From contig QANZ01044257.1 in NCBI GenBank assembly GCA_003254925.1, forward strand, positions 174,453-238,452: a DNA stretch of 64,000 nt, in the 5' to 3' direction. The notes under the pieces were generated by a model that searched no databases, had not been told where the DNA came from, and saw only the letters and a program-made list of their open reading frames with translations. The DNA comes from Chamaecrista fasciculata (Eukaryota > Streptophyta > Magnoliopsida > Fabales > Fabaceae). Within the stretch, counting starts at the first letter, position 1. Each line of letters begins with the position of its first letter. The position numbers and the translations under genes are program-made. Below are positions 22,772 to 35,958 of this stretch, in pieces.

Positions 22772-25349
22772 AAATGTTAGTGGATACCATTGAATGCTGC
22801 AAAGAAAAGGGATATTTACCTAATTTGAGATATTAATTAATAAGGATGTCAAGGAAATGTCACAATGTATTAATTGTTTTATTTTATTCCTTAAACTTTC
22901 ACATTTATTTAGTATTTATCTCTAAACTGTGACTTTATTTTGCTCTTGTCATTATTGAAAACTTGAAAAATTGAGATAGACCATTTCTTTCTCATATTCG
23001 TCATGATAAGTGAGCTAATGAAGAAAAAAATTATTTTTAGTTACAAATTAGAAACAACTTCGTGATTGATTTTTCTTTTAAAGAGTGAAAATTTTTCTTT
23101 TTAAGAACGAAATTTTTCTTTTTCTCTTAGTCAACTTACTTTGGGAGTATAGTTGACTCAATAAAATTTTTGATGATATAATTGAAACTGACTTCATACT
23201 TTGAAGTATAATTGACAAAAAAAAATGAAGACACAACTAAAAATGACCACATAGTTTGGAGGTAATTAAGAATACTTTTGCAATTATAAGTTTGTGATTT
23301 GTATCTTGGTCAACACATGATCAACTCTTTTTTATTTTTTGGTCTAACATATGATCAACTCAAGTGCACAACTCCAACTAAAGGACAATTGGGCTTGATC
23401 CACTAATATTCAAAAGTTCTGCTAAATTTTATGTAAGGTCCAAAATATTGACAAAAAAAATGCAAGGTCCAAAAGAAAATTGTCAATTTTCAAAACAGTA
23501 GATTTTCTTATTCCTTATTGGACTCTATTTTCTTCTCGTTTTTAGCTACGTAGAACGAGTGTTCATGTAGGTTTGTCATGATTTGACAAAAAAAAAAAAG
23601 GACAGTAGATGCCCAAAATAAATAAATAATTTGTTTCACTTCTCACCTTTATGTATTATATTAGTTACTATATTTGAGCTCTTTCTTTATAAAGGGGATT
23701 TTTTCTTTTCTTTTGATTTTGTGTAAGATCTCTTCTTTTCTTTTCTTTTTAAAATGTGGGAGTTGTAATTTTTGTCAAGATTTATATCTTTGTTTTGTGA
23801 ATTTCATCAAGCACGAATTTTTTTTAACAGTATAATTAAGTTTTCTTGTTTTATTTCTATTCCTAGGGCTTTATAGCTTTCTTAGTTTTATTTTCTGTTT
23901 TTTCTTATTGTTAAATTCAAACTTGTATTATATTTTTAGTTCAACAATAGTTATAATGTTTTTTTTTTGCCAACAATATATGGTTCTAATTTGTATCTTA
24001 CTATTTTTGTATCAATTTACATAAATTTCATTAATTAATAATTAATATAGTCATACAAGCAATCTTACTATTTTTGTATCAATTATTCATGCTTGACTTT
24101 CTAGAATGGAATTGAAATTCTACATCAATAAAAGGTCTTACAAGCAATCTAAAATTAAAATTTATGCCCCATAAATTGAAATGAAAATGACGAGCAAATA
24201 AGATTAAAAAAAAACCACAGAATCCAGGTCACAGTCATAGCTCAAATGGCTTAAGAACAATATTTAAAGATCAAGAAAGAAACACTGATATCAGCCTAAA
24301 TAATTTATTGGATAGTCTTTTTTTTTTTTTTACTAATATCTGTCTTTCTATTTTTGAACAAATATCAAACATTTTTAATATTAGCACTTAAATGTTTTTT
24401 TTCAAAAAACTCTTTCTTGACCTGACAAGTCGTACCTTTGTCCATGAAATTTAGAATGGCTTAATTGTTTTATTTTAAAAAATTTATAGATGTCTCAATT
24501 TGATATTTAAAAATATAAGATAATAAAATCTCGTCTTTAAAAAGTTATAAAATATCAATTTAAATGTTATGATAAATATAATTATCTAGGAAAAGTTTAT
24601 ATAAGAAAAAAAAGATAGTTGGGACGACTTAAAGTTTTAACTATTTGATATCTCTTTTTTATATTGAGATTTATATAGTAAAATTTATTGTACAAATTTC
24701 AATAAGAAAAAAGACAAATTCAATAACTAATAATTATGTTACCTCAATTGTCTTACTTTATATTACAAAGCTTTATTATTTGTACAATTGAAAAAAGTAA
24801 ATGTTATAATTTAAAAGGTTAAAATTTCATTTTGAACCTTGAAGTATAAGATAAATTTTGTTACGGTCCATAAACATTTTTTAATTCATTTTGGCTCTCA
24901 AATTTTCTTGTTTATTCTACCATTAGTAAAAAATGTGATTCTTTATAATTTCTATCATGATCTCTAAGTTGACTTCTGACTTGAATAATTTATTTTTCAT
25001 ACTTGTCCTACTACTAGCCGATAAAAAGACAAAAAAAAAACTTTTTTATATAGAAAGAGATATTAATTACAAATTTGTCTAAGTTTGTGACTTAAAATGA
25101 AAATTTTTCTATTTCTTTATGATAATTCATAATTTGTCTATATGTATCCATTATCAAAGTTAGACATTTTAGATATGAAAAAAAAAACATTGTGTATAAA
25201 ACTGAAATCTATTGGAATTTTTCTTTTATCTTTTTTTTTTTATAAAATGAAATCATGTTTTAATTAACGGTAAAACAAAGAAAAAAAGTTGAGAACGAAA
25301 ATAAAATTAAAAAAAATTGAAGATCAAGACTTTAAAGATTGTAATGAAG

Positions 25350-25735
25350 TTTCTACCAAAAGCCAAAAGCACTAATTTCGTCCTCAAATTTTACACCAAC
25401 TATTAATTTTATCCCCAATCTTTTTTTATTGTCAATTTCGTTCCCAATTTTTACATTTTAGTCAATTTTATCATTTGCTCTTACTTTAGCCAAATAATGA
25501 TAGAATCTACGTGACTAGTGATATATAATGCAAAATTGATAGAAAAAGAAACTCAAATCTTAACTCAAATTGAAAAACAAGATGCAATTTGTCCTTAATT
25601 TATTGAAAAGAGTTAGTTAAAGGATAAATTTGATCAAAATGTAAAACATTGGGGACAAAATTGATAGCGAAAAAAGATTGAGGACAAAATTGACAATTGG
25701 TATAAAATTTGGGGACAAAATTAGTGCTTTTCCCA
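25350..25735. repeat. Fold-back repeat, GCACTAATTTCGTCC family
   Basis: Left AAAGCACTAATTTCGTCCTC pairs with right GGGGACAAAATTAGTGCTTT. Inner arms pair to a centre near 25530. Related copies at 15120-15475 and 49342-49745. TSD not readable. Confidence 0.65.
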
Positions 25736-25805
25736 ATACAAAATAACTTAATAATTATAAAAAGAAAATATGAGTTAGGTTAATTCAGTGGAATGTTTAA
25801 GGACA

Positions 25806-26018
25806 AAACTTATATCAAGTTCCTTATATGTTTACTATCAAGTTCTTCAATTGACATTTGACACGTGACAAAAATTTTATATATGATCAATCATAATAGA
25901 GAGAGAATATTAAAAACACCATTTGCATGACCAATCATTAAAGAGAGAGAATGTAATTAAAATTTGTGATTGAAGGAACTTGATAGCAAACATATAAGAA
26001 ACTTGATATAAGTTTTGG
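25806..26018. repeat. Short MITE-like inverted repeat
   Basis: Left AAACTTATATCAAGTTCC and right GGAACTTGATAGCAAACA...TTGATATAAGTTT form arms of about 45 bp around a 120-bp centre. A relic of the same type lies near 47930-48025. Confidence 0.65.
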
Positions 26019-26956
26019 GTTAGTTTATAATGCAAAGTTTGTTTCAAGGGCATGTGATGCAATAGGTCCTAAGCCAATAAGATTATGACACATGTAAGAG
26101 TTAGATAATTTAATGCCGAAAAATAATAGCAAAAATAAATTTTTTCACCAATCAAAACTGTGTGTATGAAGTCATTAGTTACATACAACTAATCTTTTAA
26201 TATGTCATAATTTTATTGACCTATGACTCATTGCATCTCATGTCCTAAAACAAAACTTTGTAATGTTGGATAACTTTTCTATGTTTAATATAACCCGACC
26301 CGACTTAGCCATCAATAGTAACATTTCAACCCAAAAACACTGATGGCCATGTTCATTAGTATCTCCTTCGTACAGTGTGCCACAAAAATGCTCATAATCT
26401 TCATCTATTTGTACATGACGTGACTCACTTAATCTCCAAATCCTACTGTGCTTTGAAAACATCATTAGTACTATATTAAAAAAAAATTTAAAATACCCAA
26501 TTGTTTGAATCTGTCAGTCTTACTCAAGACGATAATTCAGTAATTCACCAGACGCCTTCTAGATTCTTGACCAAATTAAAGTAGCTAGCATTTAGATTAG
26601 ATTAGCATTTAATGAAATTCTTAATTATTCAACTAATGTTATTGTTGTATTTGGTAACAGTAGTTGTTGAGAAACTACTAAAATATTAATCTGTTTCCAA
26701 ATTTGCTGATGCCCATAACCATTCACACACCATCATCACCATCATCATCTACCTATTGTTAATTAAGCTTCTATCTTTTCCTTCATCTCATAACTCATCA
26801 GCTAAATTCAATACAAATACCCTGTGAATGAATGCACCAAATCCCATTATATTATAATCATCTATAAACCCTAGATTCACCAAGCTCACGCCATTGTCGG
26901 TAATCCCAGAAACCCACAACGCAAGAAATTGACTTTAATGTGGTTTCTTCTAGCGA

Positions 26957-27005
26957 ATCTGGAGCTACGATGACTTGTATTGGGGTTTTTCTGTTTCGTT
27001 CGTGA
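26957..27005 (+). promoter_or_regulatory. Upstream ORF in the 5' leader of the acyltransferase
   Basis: ATG at 26970 opens an 11-codon frame (MTCIGVFLFRS) closed by TGA at 27003-27005. Its start context TCTGGAGCTACGATG is repeated exactly before the main start codon at 27090. If the leader is unspliced here this could be a translational uORF. Confidence 0.4.
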
Positions 27006-27089
27006 AGAGCAAAATACTGGGTTTTTCGGGTTGAATTATATTGTTTTTTTTCCCTCTTGTTTGCGAGTGTTCATAGATCTGGAGCTACG

Positions 27090-30000
27090 ATGGCTTGGAA
27101 TGTGTTCAAGTTCTGTACTGTTCTTCGAGGACTAGGCTCTATAATGATACTCTTGGTTCTCGGTGTTGTGGGTGTCAGCTATTACGCCGTCGTTTTGACT
27201 AACTATGGCCCTGCTTTGTACGATGGGTGGCCTGATTCTGTCATCGCCATGGTGGTTTTGATCTTGTTTCATTTTTTGGTAAGCTTTCAGAGCTGACTGC
27301 TTTTGGGGTTTTTCAGTTTTGTTTTGTTAAATTTGACTCTCACTTTGGGTAATTTATTTGAGTGCACTGAGATTCTCTGAAGGTGTTTTCCAGTTTTTGA
27401 AATTTACTTGCCATTATGATCCCTTATAAGATTTACCTGAAGAACTTGAGTGTATGGTTTTGGTGGTGGTGCCCTTGAAAAGTTTGAGTTTTTTGGGTAA
27501 TAGTTAAAATCAAATGTTTGTAAAGCATCATAATCATATTTATGAGGGTTTAACTGTAATGGTATTAGAAGTTGGAATTCTATTTATGCAGCTGATTATG
27601 CTACTGTGGAGTTACTTTGCTGTTGTGCTTACGGATCCTGGAAGTGTGCCTTCTAGTTGGAGGCCTGCAATTGATGAAGAGAGAGGAGAGGCTGACCCGC
27701 TAAGTGGATCGGAATTCAATAATGTGCAGTCTAATCTTTTAAGCCAACGAGTCCGGTTCTGTCGGAAGTGCAATATGCTTAAACCACCTCGATGTCATCA
27801 CTGTTCAGTTTGTGAGTATGGGTGCACAAGACATTCCATTTTGTATTTTGAGCAAACATACAATTCAATCCTCGAAAGATAGACAAGTTAACAACTCAAT
27901 CTCTGGAAGTCTAGTTTATACACTTTAGTTTTTGAAAGTCGTGAAGACGATCAATTTAGTCTTTTAAACCCATTTTTAGGGACTAACTAGTAGAGTTAAA
28001 AGGACTAAAATGTATCAGTTCCACAACTTTCAGGGGTTATAAATTGTTAACTTGAGTGTTTTTTAGGGATCAATTTATATGTTTACTCTTGTATTTTCAC
28101 ATTGAGAACAAGTGAGGATGAGATTGATACTTTGTTGGTTTGGTACCAGGTGGACGATGTGTGCTGAAGATGGACCACCATTGTGTTTGGGTAGTTAACT
28201 GTGTTGGGGCCCAAAATTATAAGTATTTCCTTCTTTTCTTGGTACGAACACCTTAACCTTCATATTTATATCGATTGCCAAGTAGCTATTATTTCTGACC
28301 TGCATTGGTTATATAGCATCTTCAACTCTCTGTAGGGCTGAGCCTGAGCTATGAATCTTGTGATCTTCAATATTATATAAAATATCTTTTCACAGTTTAA
28401 TATTTGTCTTCTGTTTAATATAGTTTCTTGTTCTGGTTCTCACATTGGAAGTGAATATTATTTATGACCATACAGAATGGTTACCTAAAAAAGAATGTCT
28501 CTAGTTTGGATGTTTTGTGGCTTAGGTTAAGCTATTCTGTTTAACTTTTTATGTAACAAGAAGTTGCATTTTTATACTTTCCCTTTCTAGTCCGTAGAGT
28601 AGTTTCCTATTTTATTCTTTTTGTTGCTTCTCTTGTTGCCTTGTTTGCAGATAGATGGTTAAGGAAAAACTGATTCTTTCTGTCTAGGTTATGAAAGCAC
28701 TAGTTAATTGCTATTTTCTGTTGATACATGAATGCTAACAGATGTCATAAGCTGTGATCAATTTACGTAAGTTATGTAAATAAACATTGGAAATGTGACT
28801 GACATTGACATATAATGAGACTGCATGTTCTATTCTGTTACTATAAATGGAATGGTTGTGTATTTGTTTCTTAATTGAGACTGCCAACAGAAAAACACTT
28901 ACAGAGGTCACATTATTCTATTTTATCTTAGTGCAGTTCTACACTTTTCTCGAGACAAGTCTTGTGACTGTATCATTGCTGCCACACTTCATAGCATTCT
29001 TTAGTGATGGAGAAATTCCTGGATCACCTAGTACACTTGCGACAACTTTTCTTGCTTTCGGTAGGTTTTTGATGCATAGTTTCTGATTCAGCTGTTGGTT
29101 TGAACTCTGAATTTCTATGATCATGTGGAACTACTTACAGTTTTGAATCTGGCATTTGCATTGAGTGTCTTGGGATTTCTAATCATGCACGCATCGTTGG
29201 TGGCTGGCAATACAAGTACTATTGAGGTGAATTTCTGCATCCATTTTTAACTTTCCCCCTTTTTATCCTAAAACTAACTTTTGTACTTTGTTTTCGTTTG
29301 GTTCCACTTAATTTGTTTATCTGTGATTGGGGAGAAGAGATATGAAAAGATTTTGCTCTCTTTCTCTGACAGAAAGTGTTCTAGTTTTGGTAGTTTGGGA
29401 CATTAAGTGGTACTGAAGGTTATCATAAGAAGCCAAACATGCAGTGGTGCTTACAGATGTGGCTCTAGTTAATTAAGAGTGTTTTGGCCCATCTAAAATT
29501 GTTATTTTCTTGCAACACATAAACTAGGAAGGGTCTTGAAAATCTTGGGTCAGTAGCTTTTGTGAATTGGGTATTGATGGAACTTTTGTCGCATTTGTGA
29601 GCAGGCATATGAAAAAAAAACTTCTCCAAAATGGCGATATGACCTTGGCCGTCGAAAAAATTTTGAACAGGTATGTATGTGCATGTTATAATATTGGTTT
29701 TGTTTATACCTTTACCATTTTTTTATCAAATGTTTTAGGAACACCTGATAAGTTGAATGTCCTCTCTGACTCTGATGTGCATCCATTCTAGTTCTATTTC
29801 TGTGACAAGGTGTCACAATTTTCTAAATAGATGTTCCATATGTTTCAAGTAGTGAAGGTTTACTTATAATGAAGAGTCATTACTCATTAACTTGTGGTTA
29901 TGCTTTTCTTGAAAAAACTGCAAATTGCATGTGGTTCAGTGGTTTGGCCTACTTCTAAGTTACAAATTACTTCCGTCAACAAACTATTTATACTCATACC

Positions 30001-30826
30001 CAAGCTGGAATTTGGGCCAATTGATGGGCTAAATTGGCAAAGAATTAATGTTGTTAGCATCCTAACATCCGGACTGGTGACATGTTCATGAATAAACTAA
30101 TAATAAAGGAAGAATGAAGTCAAAGGAGGAAAAAGAGGAGTCCAAGTCCACAATATAAAGCTAAAGTTCTATATCTTCTGGACCTTCTTGTCTTAGTGTT
30201 TTCAGTTGTGTGTAATGGTGCCAAAAAAGAGAACGAAGTATGCAGTGATTAGCTCGATAAGGAGAATGCAGATATGGGACCCTGCATGTGATGGATATAG
30301 TCACATTGTAACATGACAAAACATGTAGTGTTCAAGTTTAGTTTGAAGTGTTATGTTGTATTGATACAACATGCGAAATGGGTTTAACAAGAATGATTAG
30401 TGTCTCAGTTGTTTTAGCTGCTTTAGTGTGTGTGACACACCGAGGATTATTAGTTTTAAAACAAAAAAACAGTTCTTGCTTCCTGCATCGATTCATAAAA
30501 TGCTTCTGCTTTCATAGATTTACAAGATGAAGTAAATATTGTCAGTTCAAGTGACATGCCCTGGGATTTATGTTTTTTGTGATTCTCTGGGATACCATAA
30601 TAACATGTATAAGATTGTCAGGATCCTCTTATTCCGTTATCATCGAACATTCTCGACGTTTAAGTTAACATTATGGTTTATATTGCTTGTGCAACAACAG
30701 GTGTTTGGGATGGACAAGAAATACTGGTTCATCCCTGCTTATTCAGAAGAAGACATAAGAAGGATGCCGGCTCTTCAAGGTCTCGAGTATCCATCGAAAC
30801 CCGACTTTGACTCCCAAGAGTTCTGA
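27090..30826 (+). CDS. DHHC-type protein S-acyltransferase (PAT)
   Basis: Seven exons: 27090-27278, 27592-27811, 28150-28241, 28937-29060, 29141-29226, 29605-29670 and 30701-30826; 903 nt, 300 residues, all GT-AG. Start chosen at [10 protein letters not shown], the usual start of the Arabidopsis PAT13/PAT14-type subfamily as I know it. Four hydrophobic segments lie near residues 11-37, 50-77, 165-190 and 210-235. Between the second and third is the cysteine-rich domain with zinc ligands C120/C123, C131/H133-C134, C137 and C140, and the catalytic DHHC at 145-148. It transfers palmitate to cysteines of membrane-associated proteins, probably at Golgi or endomembranes. The end [16 protein letters not shown] and [11 protein letters not shown] is typical of the subfamily. 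A fold-back repeat sits in intron 2. Confidence 0.93.
27823..28099. repeat. Fold-back repeat in intron 2 of the acyltransferase
   Basis: Left GAGCAAACATACAATTCAATCC pairs with right GGGATCAATTTATATGTTTACTC. Centre near 27975. It starts 12 nt after the donor site of exon 2. Confidence 0.6.
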
Positions 30827-32600
30827 AAGCTACTAATACCACAAACAGGAAAGCCAGTGTTTTCCTTGTAGAAATAATTACTCTAACAGGACCCTTAGCA
30901 TGTGACTAATCTGAGCTTCCAGGCCATTCACTCCCATAGGTATCACTGGTATTATTAACTTCTGAGAGGGACCCTCCTGGAGAAGATGGGGATTTTAAGG
31001 ACATGGAAGAAGCTCATATGCAATTTTTTCTTAAAGTGTCGAGGAAACCTATTTGTTGGTCCCCGAATTTATCTCAAAACTAAGATTTAGTCCTTAGATA
31101 TTAGAAATACAATTTTTTGTCTCTGAATCTTTTTACGCACATTGATTATTTAGTTCTTAAAATATTATCTGCAGGGACTAAATAGTTTATGTTTGTAAAA
31201 AAAAAAATAAATAAGGGACCAAAAATTGCATTTCTAAAATTCAGTGTAAATTATGGTTTTGGGGCAAATTTAAGGACTGAAAAATAGGTTTATTGTGAAG
31301 TGTTTGTTAGAAGGTCCTTCAATAGAATTATAACACATGAAATTGTTTCGGGGTAAGTAAATAATATGGTGTTGATTTGGAAAAGGCCTGCATGTGTTAT
31401 TTTTACTGAAAGAACCTGATAGCAACATTGAAAAAATTGTATCTATACTGATGTTAGTTCAATATTATTGTTTGGTGATTTACTAATGATCTTATCATGC
31501 CTTTCACAGAGATGGTTAGAAATTTAGAATTTTAATCTTTGATGTTGGTTCTTGTAAAATTCTCCATTGCACATGGCTTTTACTATTCTGTAAGGTGTAT
31601 TGATGTTTATGTTTTCTTCAATCTTTGAGTAACTTCAATTGACCAATTACATTCTTCGAGAAAGCTGCATCAATCGAAAGATGAGGAGGAAACTATAAAA
31701 AAAATTAAAAATATGTAATTTTTCATACATTTATTTATAATTTATTTTAAATTTAGAAAAATTAAGGTCTTTTTTTTTTTGTCTTTAAGTGATATATATA
31801 ATGGTTTTAAATCTCAAGATATATATAATGAGTTTTTCATATCTTGAGATTTAATTAAATCTATCGTAAGAATTAAATTAGAAAAACTCATTTTGTCTTG
31901 AGATTTAATTAAGGTCTTTTTCTAATTTAATTCTTACGATAGATTTAATTAAATCTCAAGATATGTATAATGGTTTTAATATACATGAAGTAGTAAATTA
32001 TAAATTTTTATTTTGGTCAAAAGTAAATTATAAATTCATTTTACTTGACTATACTACTCATATCAATACATAAAATTATTAAAATTATAAATATGTTGCA
32101 TTTAAATTAAATAAAATAATATAACGCGTGGAACATAAGCAAATGCTACTATTTTTATTAGAGAGAAGATTGAAGGAAATTGAAATAAATACCTTTTAAA
32201 TAAAAATTAACCATCTCAGGATTTCCTATACCTTAATCTTTTTTTTTTACCTGATTTCCTATACCTTTAATCTAATAATGAAAAAATGTTTCCCGAACCA
32301 ACTAATAAACATTAGAGCAATTAAATTAAACCTTCTAAAAATATTATCAAAACGAGGCATTACTCTTTTGAGCCCCTTTAAATATTTGTCTTCTACTAGT
32401 TTATTATCTAATTTAACATTTATTTTAGACAAAAATATTTATTTAACGACATATAATGTAAAATTAATAAAAAAATTAAATTTCAATTCAAAATGAAAAA
32501 CAAGATGCAATTTTTTATTAATTTATTAAAAAAATTTGATTAAAGAAAAAAAATTAATTAAATTATAAAATATTGAAAACGAAATTGTCCATATAAAAAT
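30827..32600. repeat. Downstream region of the acyltransferase with two fold-backs
   Basis: 3' UTR, then 31037-31305, a fold-back with TTGGTCCCCGAATTTATCTC against an imperfect inverse, then the perfect hairpin at 31841-31962. 32335-32600 is a decayed copy of the 25350-25735 repeat type. No gene seen. Confidence 0.5.
31841..31962. repeat. Perfect 46-bp inverted repeat (hairpin)
   Basis: 31841-31886 and 31917-31962 are exact reverse complements (ATCTTGAGATTTAATTAAAT... pairs with ...ATTTAATTAAATCTCAAGAT) with a 30-nt loop. Similar TCTCAAGATATATATAATG phrases occur just outside (31812-31830), so it seems built from repeats of one short unit. Confidence 0.8.
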
Positions 32601-32649
32601 TTGAGAAATGAGAAATCCCGAAGTTTCTAGCTTCGCCAGTTCAATTCAA

Positions 32650-32777
32650 ATCCACGTGTCTCTTTCTCTCTCTCTCTACAATCCTCTCCCGCTTTATATT
32701 TTGATCTCACCATTTTCTTCAGGAATCAACCAACTTCTCTGGTTCTTCCTTTCAATTCTGAATCATTTTTGTGAGGT
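32650..32777 (+). promoter_or_regulatory. Probable promoter/5' leader of the MLF-like gene
   Basis: CACGTG at 32653-32658 is followed at once by a TCTCTCTC tract, a common arrangement at plant transcription starts. A possible leader donor (GAG/GTAACG) lies at about 32776. The coding exon begins at 34268 after an AG at 34259-34260, suggesting a 5' UTR intron of about 1.5 kb. Inference only. Confidence 0.35.
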
Positions 32778-33004
32778 AACGCATTTTCTTTGGCTCTTAA
32801 GCTTTTCTGCTACAACTCTTCATAATAGTCGATTTCGCTTTCTTTCTGCACTTTTTCCTCTGTAAACAAATGAAGATTATTAAGAAGGAAATCTTCGCAC
32901 TACGACAAATAATGCTATATATTAAGAAGGTTTTTGTAGCTCTTCTATACTATCAAAGTGTAAAGTGTTGATTGAAGTGTTAGGTATTCTATTTTTTATA
33001 GTTA

Positions 33005-33375
33005 GGGTATGTTTGGACGAGGTGTCAACAGAGGAATGGAGAGAAGGGAAAAAGGTAAAAAAATTATGTTTGGAAGTTTTTTTTAGGATAGAGTGTAGTA
33101 GATAAAGAGTGACACTTGACAATAGACAGTTTTATAATTTTTTAATGACAATTATATTTTTATATTAACCAAAATTAATATGTGTCTACTCTATTCCATT
33201 TCATTATTAATAACTTCCAAACAAGATTAACAAGTGTCCATTTCTTTTCTCATTAAAAACTCCCAAACAACATATTTACTGAGTCCATTAATATCCTCTC
33301 CTCTCCACTCTATTAGTGTCCATTAATGTCCTCTCCTCTCCCTCCTCAATAAAACTCCCAAACATAGCCTTGTAG
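33005..33375. repeat. MITE with AGGGTATGTTTGG termini
   Basis: Left AGGGTATGTTTGGACGAG and right CTCCCAAACATAGCCT are imperfect inverses. The interior has TCCATTAATGTCCTCTCCTC repeats. It falls in the presumed leader intron of the MLF-like gene. A related TTAGGGTGCGTTTGGATGG repeat starts at 63088. Confidence 0.5.
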
Positions 33376-34267
33376 TCTCGTGTCTTTTGTCATTCTGGCT
33401 TTAAGTCTTGTATATGTGTTATGTGTTTAATCACTCTACTTTAGCGTCTTAAATTAATGGAGAAGAATGAACATGATGAAATATGATGTTGCGTATTGTG
33501 ATGAATATGTTATATGTGAGAAATTTGAGCTGGAAGCTGATTACGCGCCATTTAGGGATTGTGGTGTTCAAGACGGTTCATATTTCTTATGTTATGATAT
33601 GCTTTGTCTAATAAAACGTTTCTCAAATCATAGTGTGGGAATCATATCAAGTTTTCTTTGGTTTACTCTTAGCTGATTTAGATTTTGGTTGTTAATTACA
33701 ATTATGAAGGTCTTACAAAGAGAACTTAGTGAAATTAATTTTTCTTTTTTTTCATGAAAAAAAAGATCTTGAAACTGCTTGTTTATTTATTCATTTTATT
33801 GCATTTAGAACTTATGCCTTTCAATTTTCAGATTCTCCAATTTTATATGGGAAATTATGTGATGAAATGATGAATACAGTTTTGTATTCTGGTCGTTTCT
33901 ATTTGTTTGTACACTTCTTGAAAGATGTGAAATATTGAGAGAATTAAGAGATCTATACACAAAATTAGAATAGCGGAATCTCTGTGCCTTATAAGATTCT
34001 AATGAAAGAATGCTTCTCATAGAGAATAGCCAAATGAGGTAATATTACTCTTTGGTACAGGCTTGCTGAGAGATAACCGCATGGCTTTTGTATCTCATTT
34101 GATACTTTGGGTTTGGGTAGTGTATTTTTCTAATTTACAGCTTCTGTCATTCTAATGGCCTTTCTATAGTAGTCTGGGAAGGAAAAGAGATTATTGTCTT
34201 AATGCAAATACATGTGAGTATGTTTTCCTTACTATACTTTTTTCCTTTGTGAAGACTACACAAAAAT

Positions 34268-35958
34268 ATGCCGAAGGATAGAGAAGGTAGTGATAACATT
34301 TTTGAATCAAGGAGTCCCTTAAGTGGATTCGGAAATTTTGGTGGCTTTAGAAGTATGATGCCAAGCCTTTTTGGAGACAGCAATCCATTTGATGACCCTT
34401 TTTTCTCTAGCCCTTTCGGTAACATGTTTGGACCTACTTCTGCACCAAGAAACACGCAGAAGATGAGCAAAGAAAAGGGAGTTGTTATAAAAGAGTTAGA
34501 CTCTGATGATGAGGAAGTCCTTAATTACTCTGAAATTGGAGACGAGGAGCAAAAGAATTCTATGTCAACCATGGAGCCATCTGTGGAGCATCCAGACGAT
34601 GACAACGATGATGATGATGATGATGGTGACTTACTTTGTGTTTTATATATAAGGTTCTTTTGTAACTTACATCATTTGGTTTATTAATTCGGGACTGTCT
34701 GACATCTAGCAGAGAGGAAGAACAAAGATGTGACTTACAGAAATGACCATTACAAGGTAGAAGCTCCAAAGCCAAGCAAGTTTTCCTTTCAGACTAGCAA
34801 AGTAACATATGGAGGTGTAGATGGAGCGTACTATACATCCACGAGAACCAGAAAGATAGGAGCTGATGGGGTAAATGTTTTCCTTTTCTTGTGATTTATT
34901 ATAATGAGGATTATATTGGCTTTGACTTTATCCTGTGATTTAGGTGGTTCTGGAGGAAAACAAAGAAGCTGATAAGACAACAGGCCAGGCAACGCATAGG
35001 ATTTCTAGAGGAATCCATGATAAGGTGCATATCAGATTGATCTTTGGGTGAACATTTCTAGTAAATAAGTTCTAAATGTTAGATTCTTAAGGAGTTCGGC
35101 GGAATACATCATGCACAAAGTGAACTTGAAACAAAACTAAGAATTTGTGTTAAGATAATGCTTATCTTCTTCTATCAGGAAAAAAAATATGCATTTTCAA
35201 GCCAATAATATCATAATGCAGTCTCGAGTTTTATTTCCATCTTGATTGACTACTATAATCTGAGGGAGGTCATAGGTTCTTTTTCTTATCCTTTGAGTCC
35301 TTTGTTTGTAGACATTGAAATTGTGGATTATGTGTGTAGGGTCATTCATTTACAAGGAAGCTTAATTCAGATGGTAATATCGACACTATGCAGACTTTGC
35401 ACAATCTTGATGAAGGTAAAGAAGTTTTATTTGATATTTTAGTTAGTTGTGGAACTCGATTTTTACCTTTTGTGGTATTGACTTATTGTTTTTCTCCCAA
35501 AACACTTCAGATGAGCTTTCAGGGTTTGAGAAAGAATGGGAAGGTAATAATATTGGGCAGATGCCTGGCTGGAAAGGGGGATATGGTGTGGGTGTGCATA
35601 GGAATGAAAGTAAGCTTCCTCTCTTCTGCTAGATATACTGAAGTAAAGCTTAGTCTAGCATCTTTAGCTTAATTTTAAACCCATCAAACTAACTTTTTGC
35701 TTTTCACTACTATCTGAAAGAATGGTTTTCTGTTCTCTTTTCCTTTTCTATTTTCAAGTTGTAAATCGCCTTTAGAAAAATGACCCATTGATGATGATGA
35801 TAGGATCCAGCAATGGCCAACCTAAAGAGAACCAACTCTGGAGAAGTGGGTTTTTCCCATCATTGGAGAAGGGACGAAATGTTGGTGGATTTGTAAATAG
35901 TAATGAATCGAGCAGCAGTGGGAGAGCGAAGAAAGTTGTCAGAATCAACATAGAGTGA
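34268..35958 (+). CDS. Myeloid leukemia factor-like (MLF1/MLF1IP family) protein
   Basis: Six exons: 34268-34625, 34713-34870, 34944-35024, 35340-35415, 35511-35609 and 35804-35958; 927 nt, 308 residues, frame continuous. The N-terminus has a Gly/Phe/Pro-rich stretch (FGNFGGFRSM, NPFDDPFFSSPFG) as in plant and animal MLF proteins. Next comes an acidic linker with an Asp run near residues 110-118. The conserved block from about residue 137 to 235 contains TYGGVDGAYYTSTRTRKIG, GQATHRISRGIHDKGHS and LHNLDEDELSGFEKEW. No enzyme motif and no membrane segment. MLF proteins act as small nuclear/cytoplasmic adaptors linked to proteostasis in animals; the plant role is poorly known. The C-terminus ends in a basic KKVVRINIE. 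Confidence 0.9.

Larger units (their letters stand above)
22772..26900. other. 4.1-kb gene-free spacer
   Basis: AT-rich. It contains the tail duplication of copy 4 (22772-22815), the two fold-back elements listed separately, and short homopolymer runs. I see no convincing coding sequence; the longest open frame (minus 26465-26238, 75 codons) has no recognisable motif. Confidence 0.5.

Noticed and set aside
26238..26465. 75-codon minus-strand frame in the gene-free spacer
   Set aside because: No recognisable domain, no splice partners and no codon pattern suggesting a gene.
33467..33938. Two 69-codon plus-strand frames before the MLF-like gene
   Set aside because: No motif, no homology that I recognise, and they lie in the presumed leader intron.
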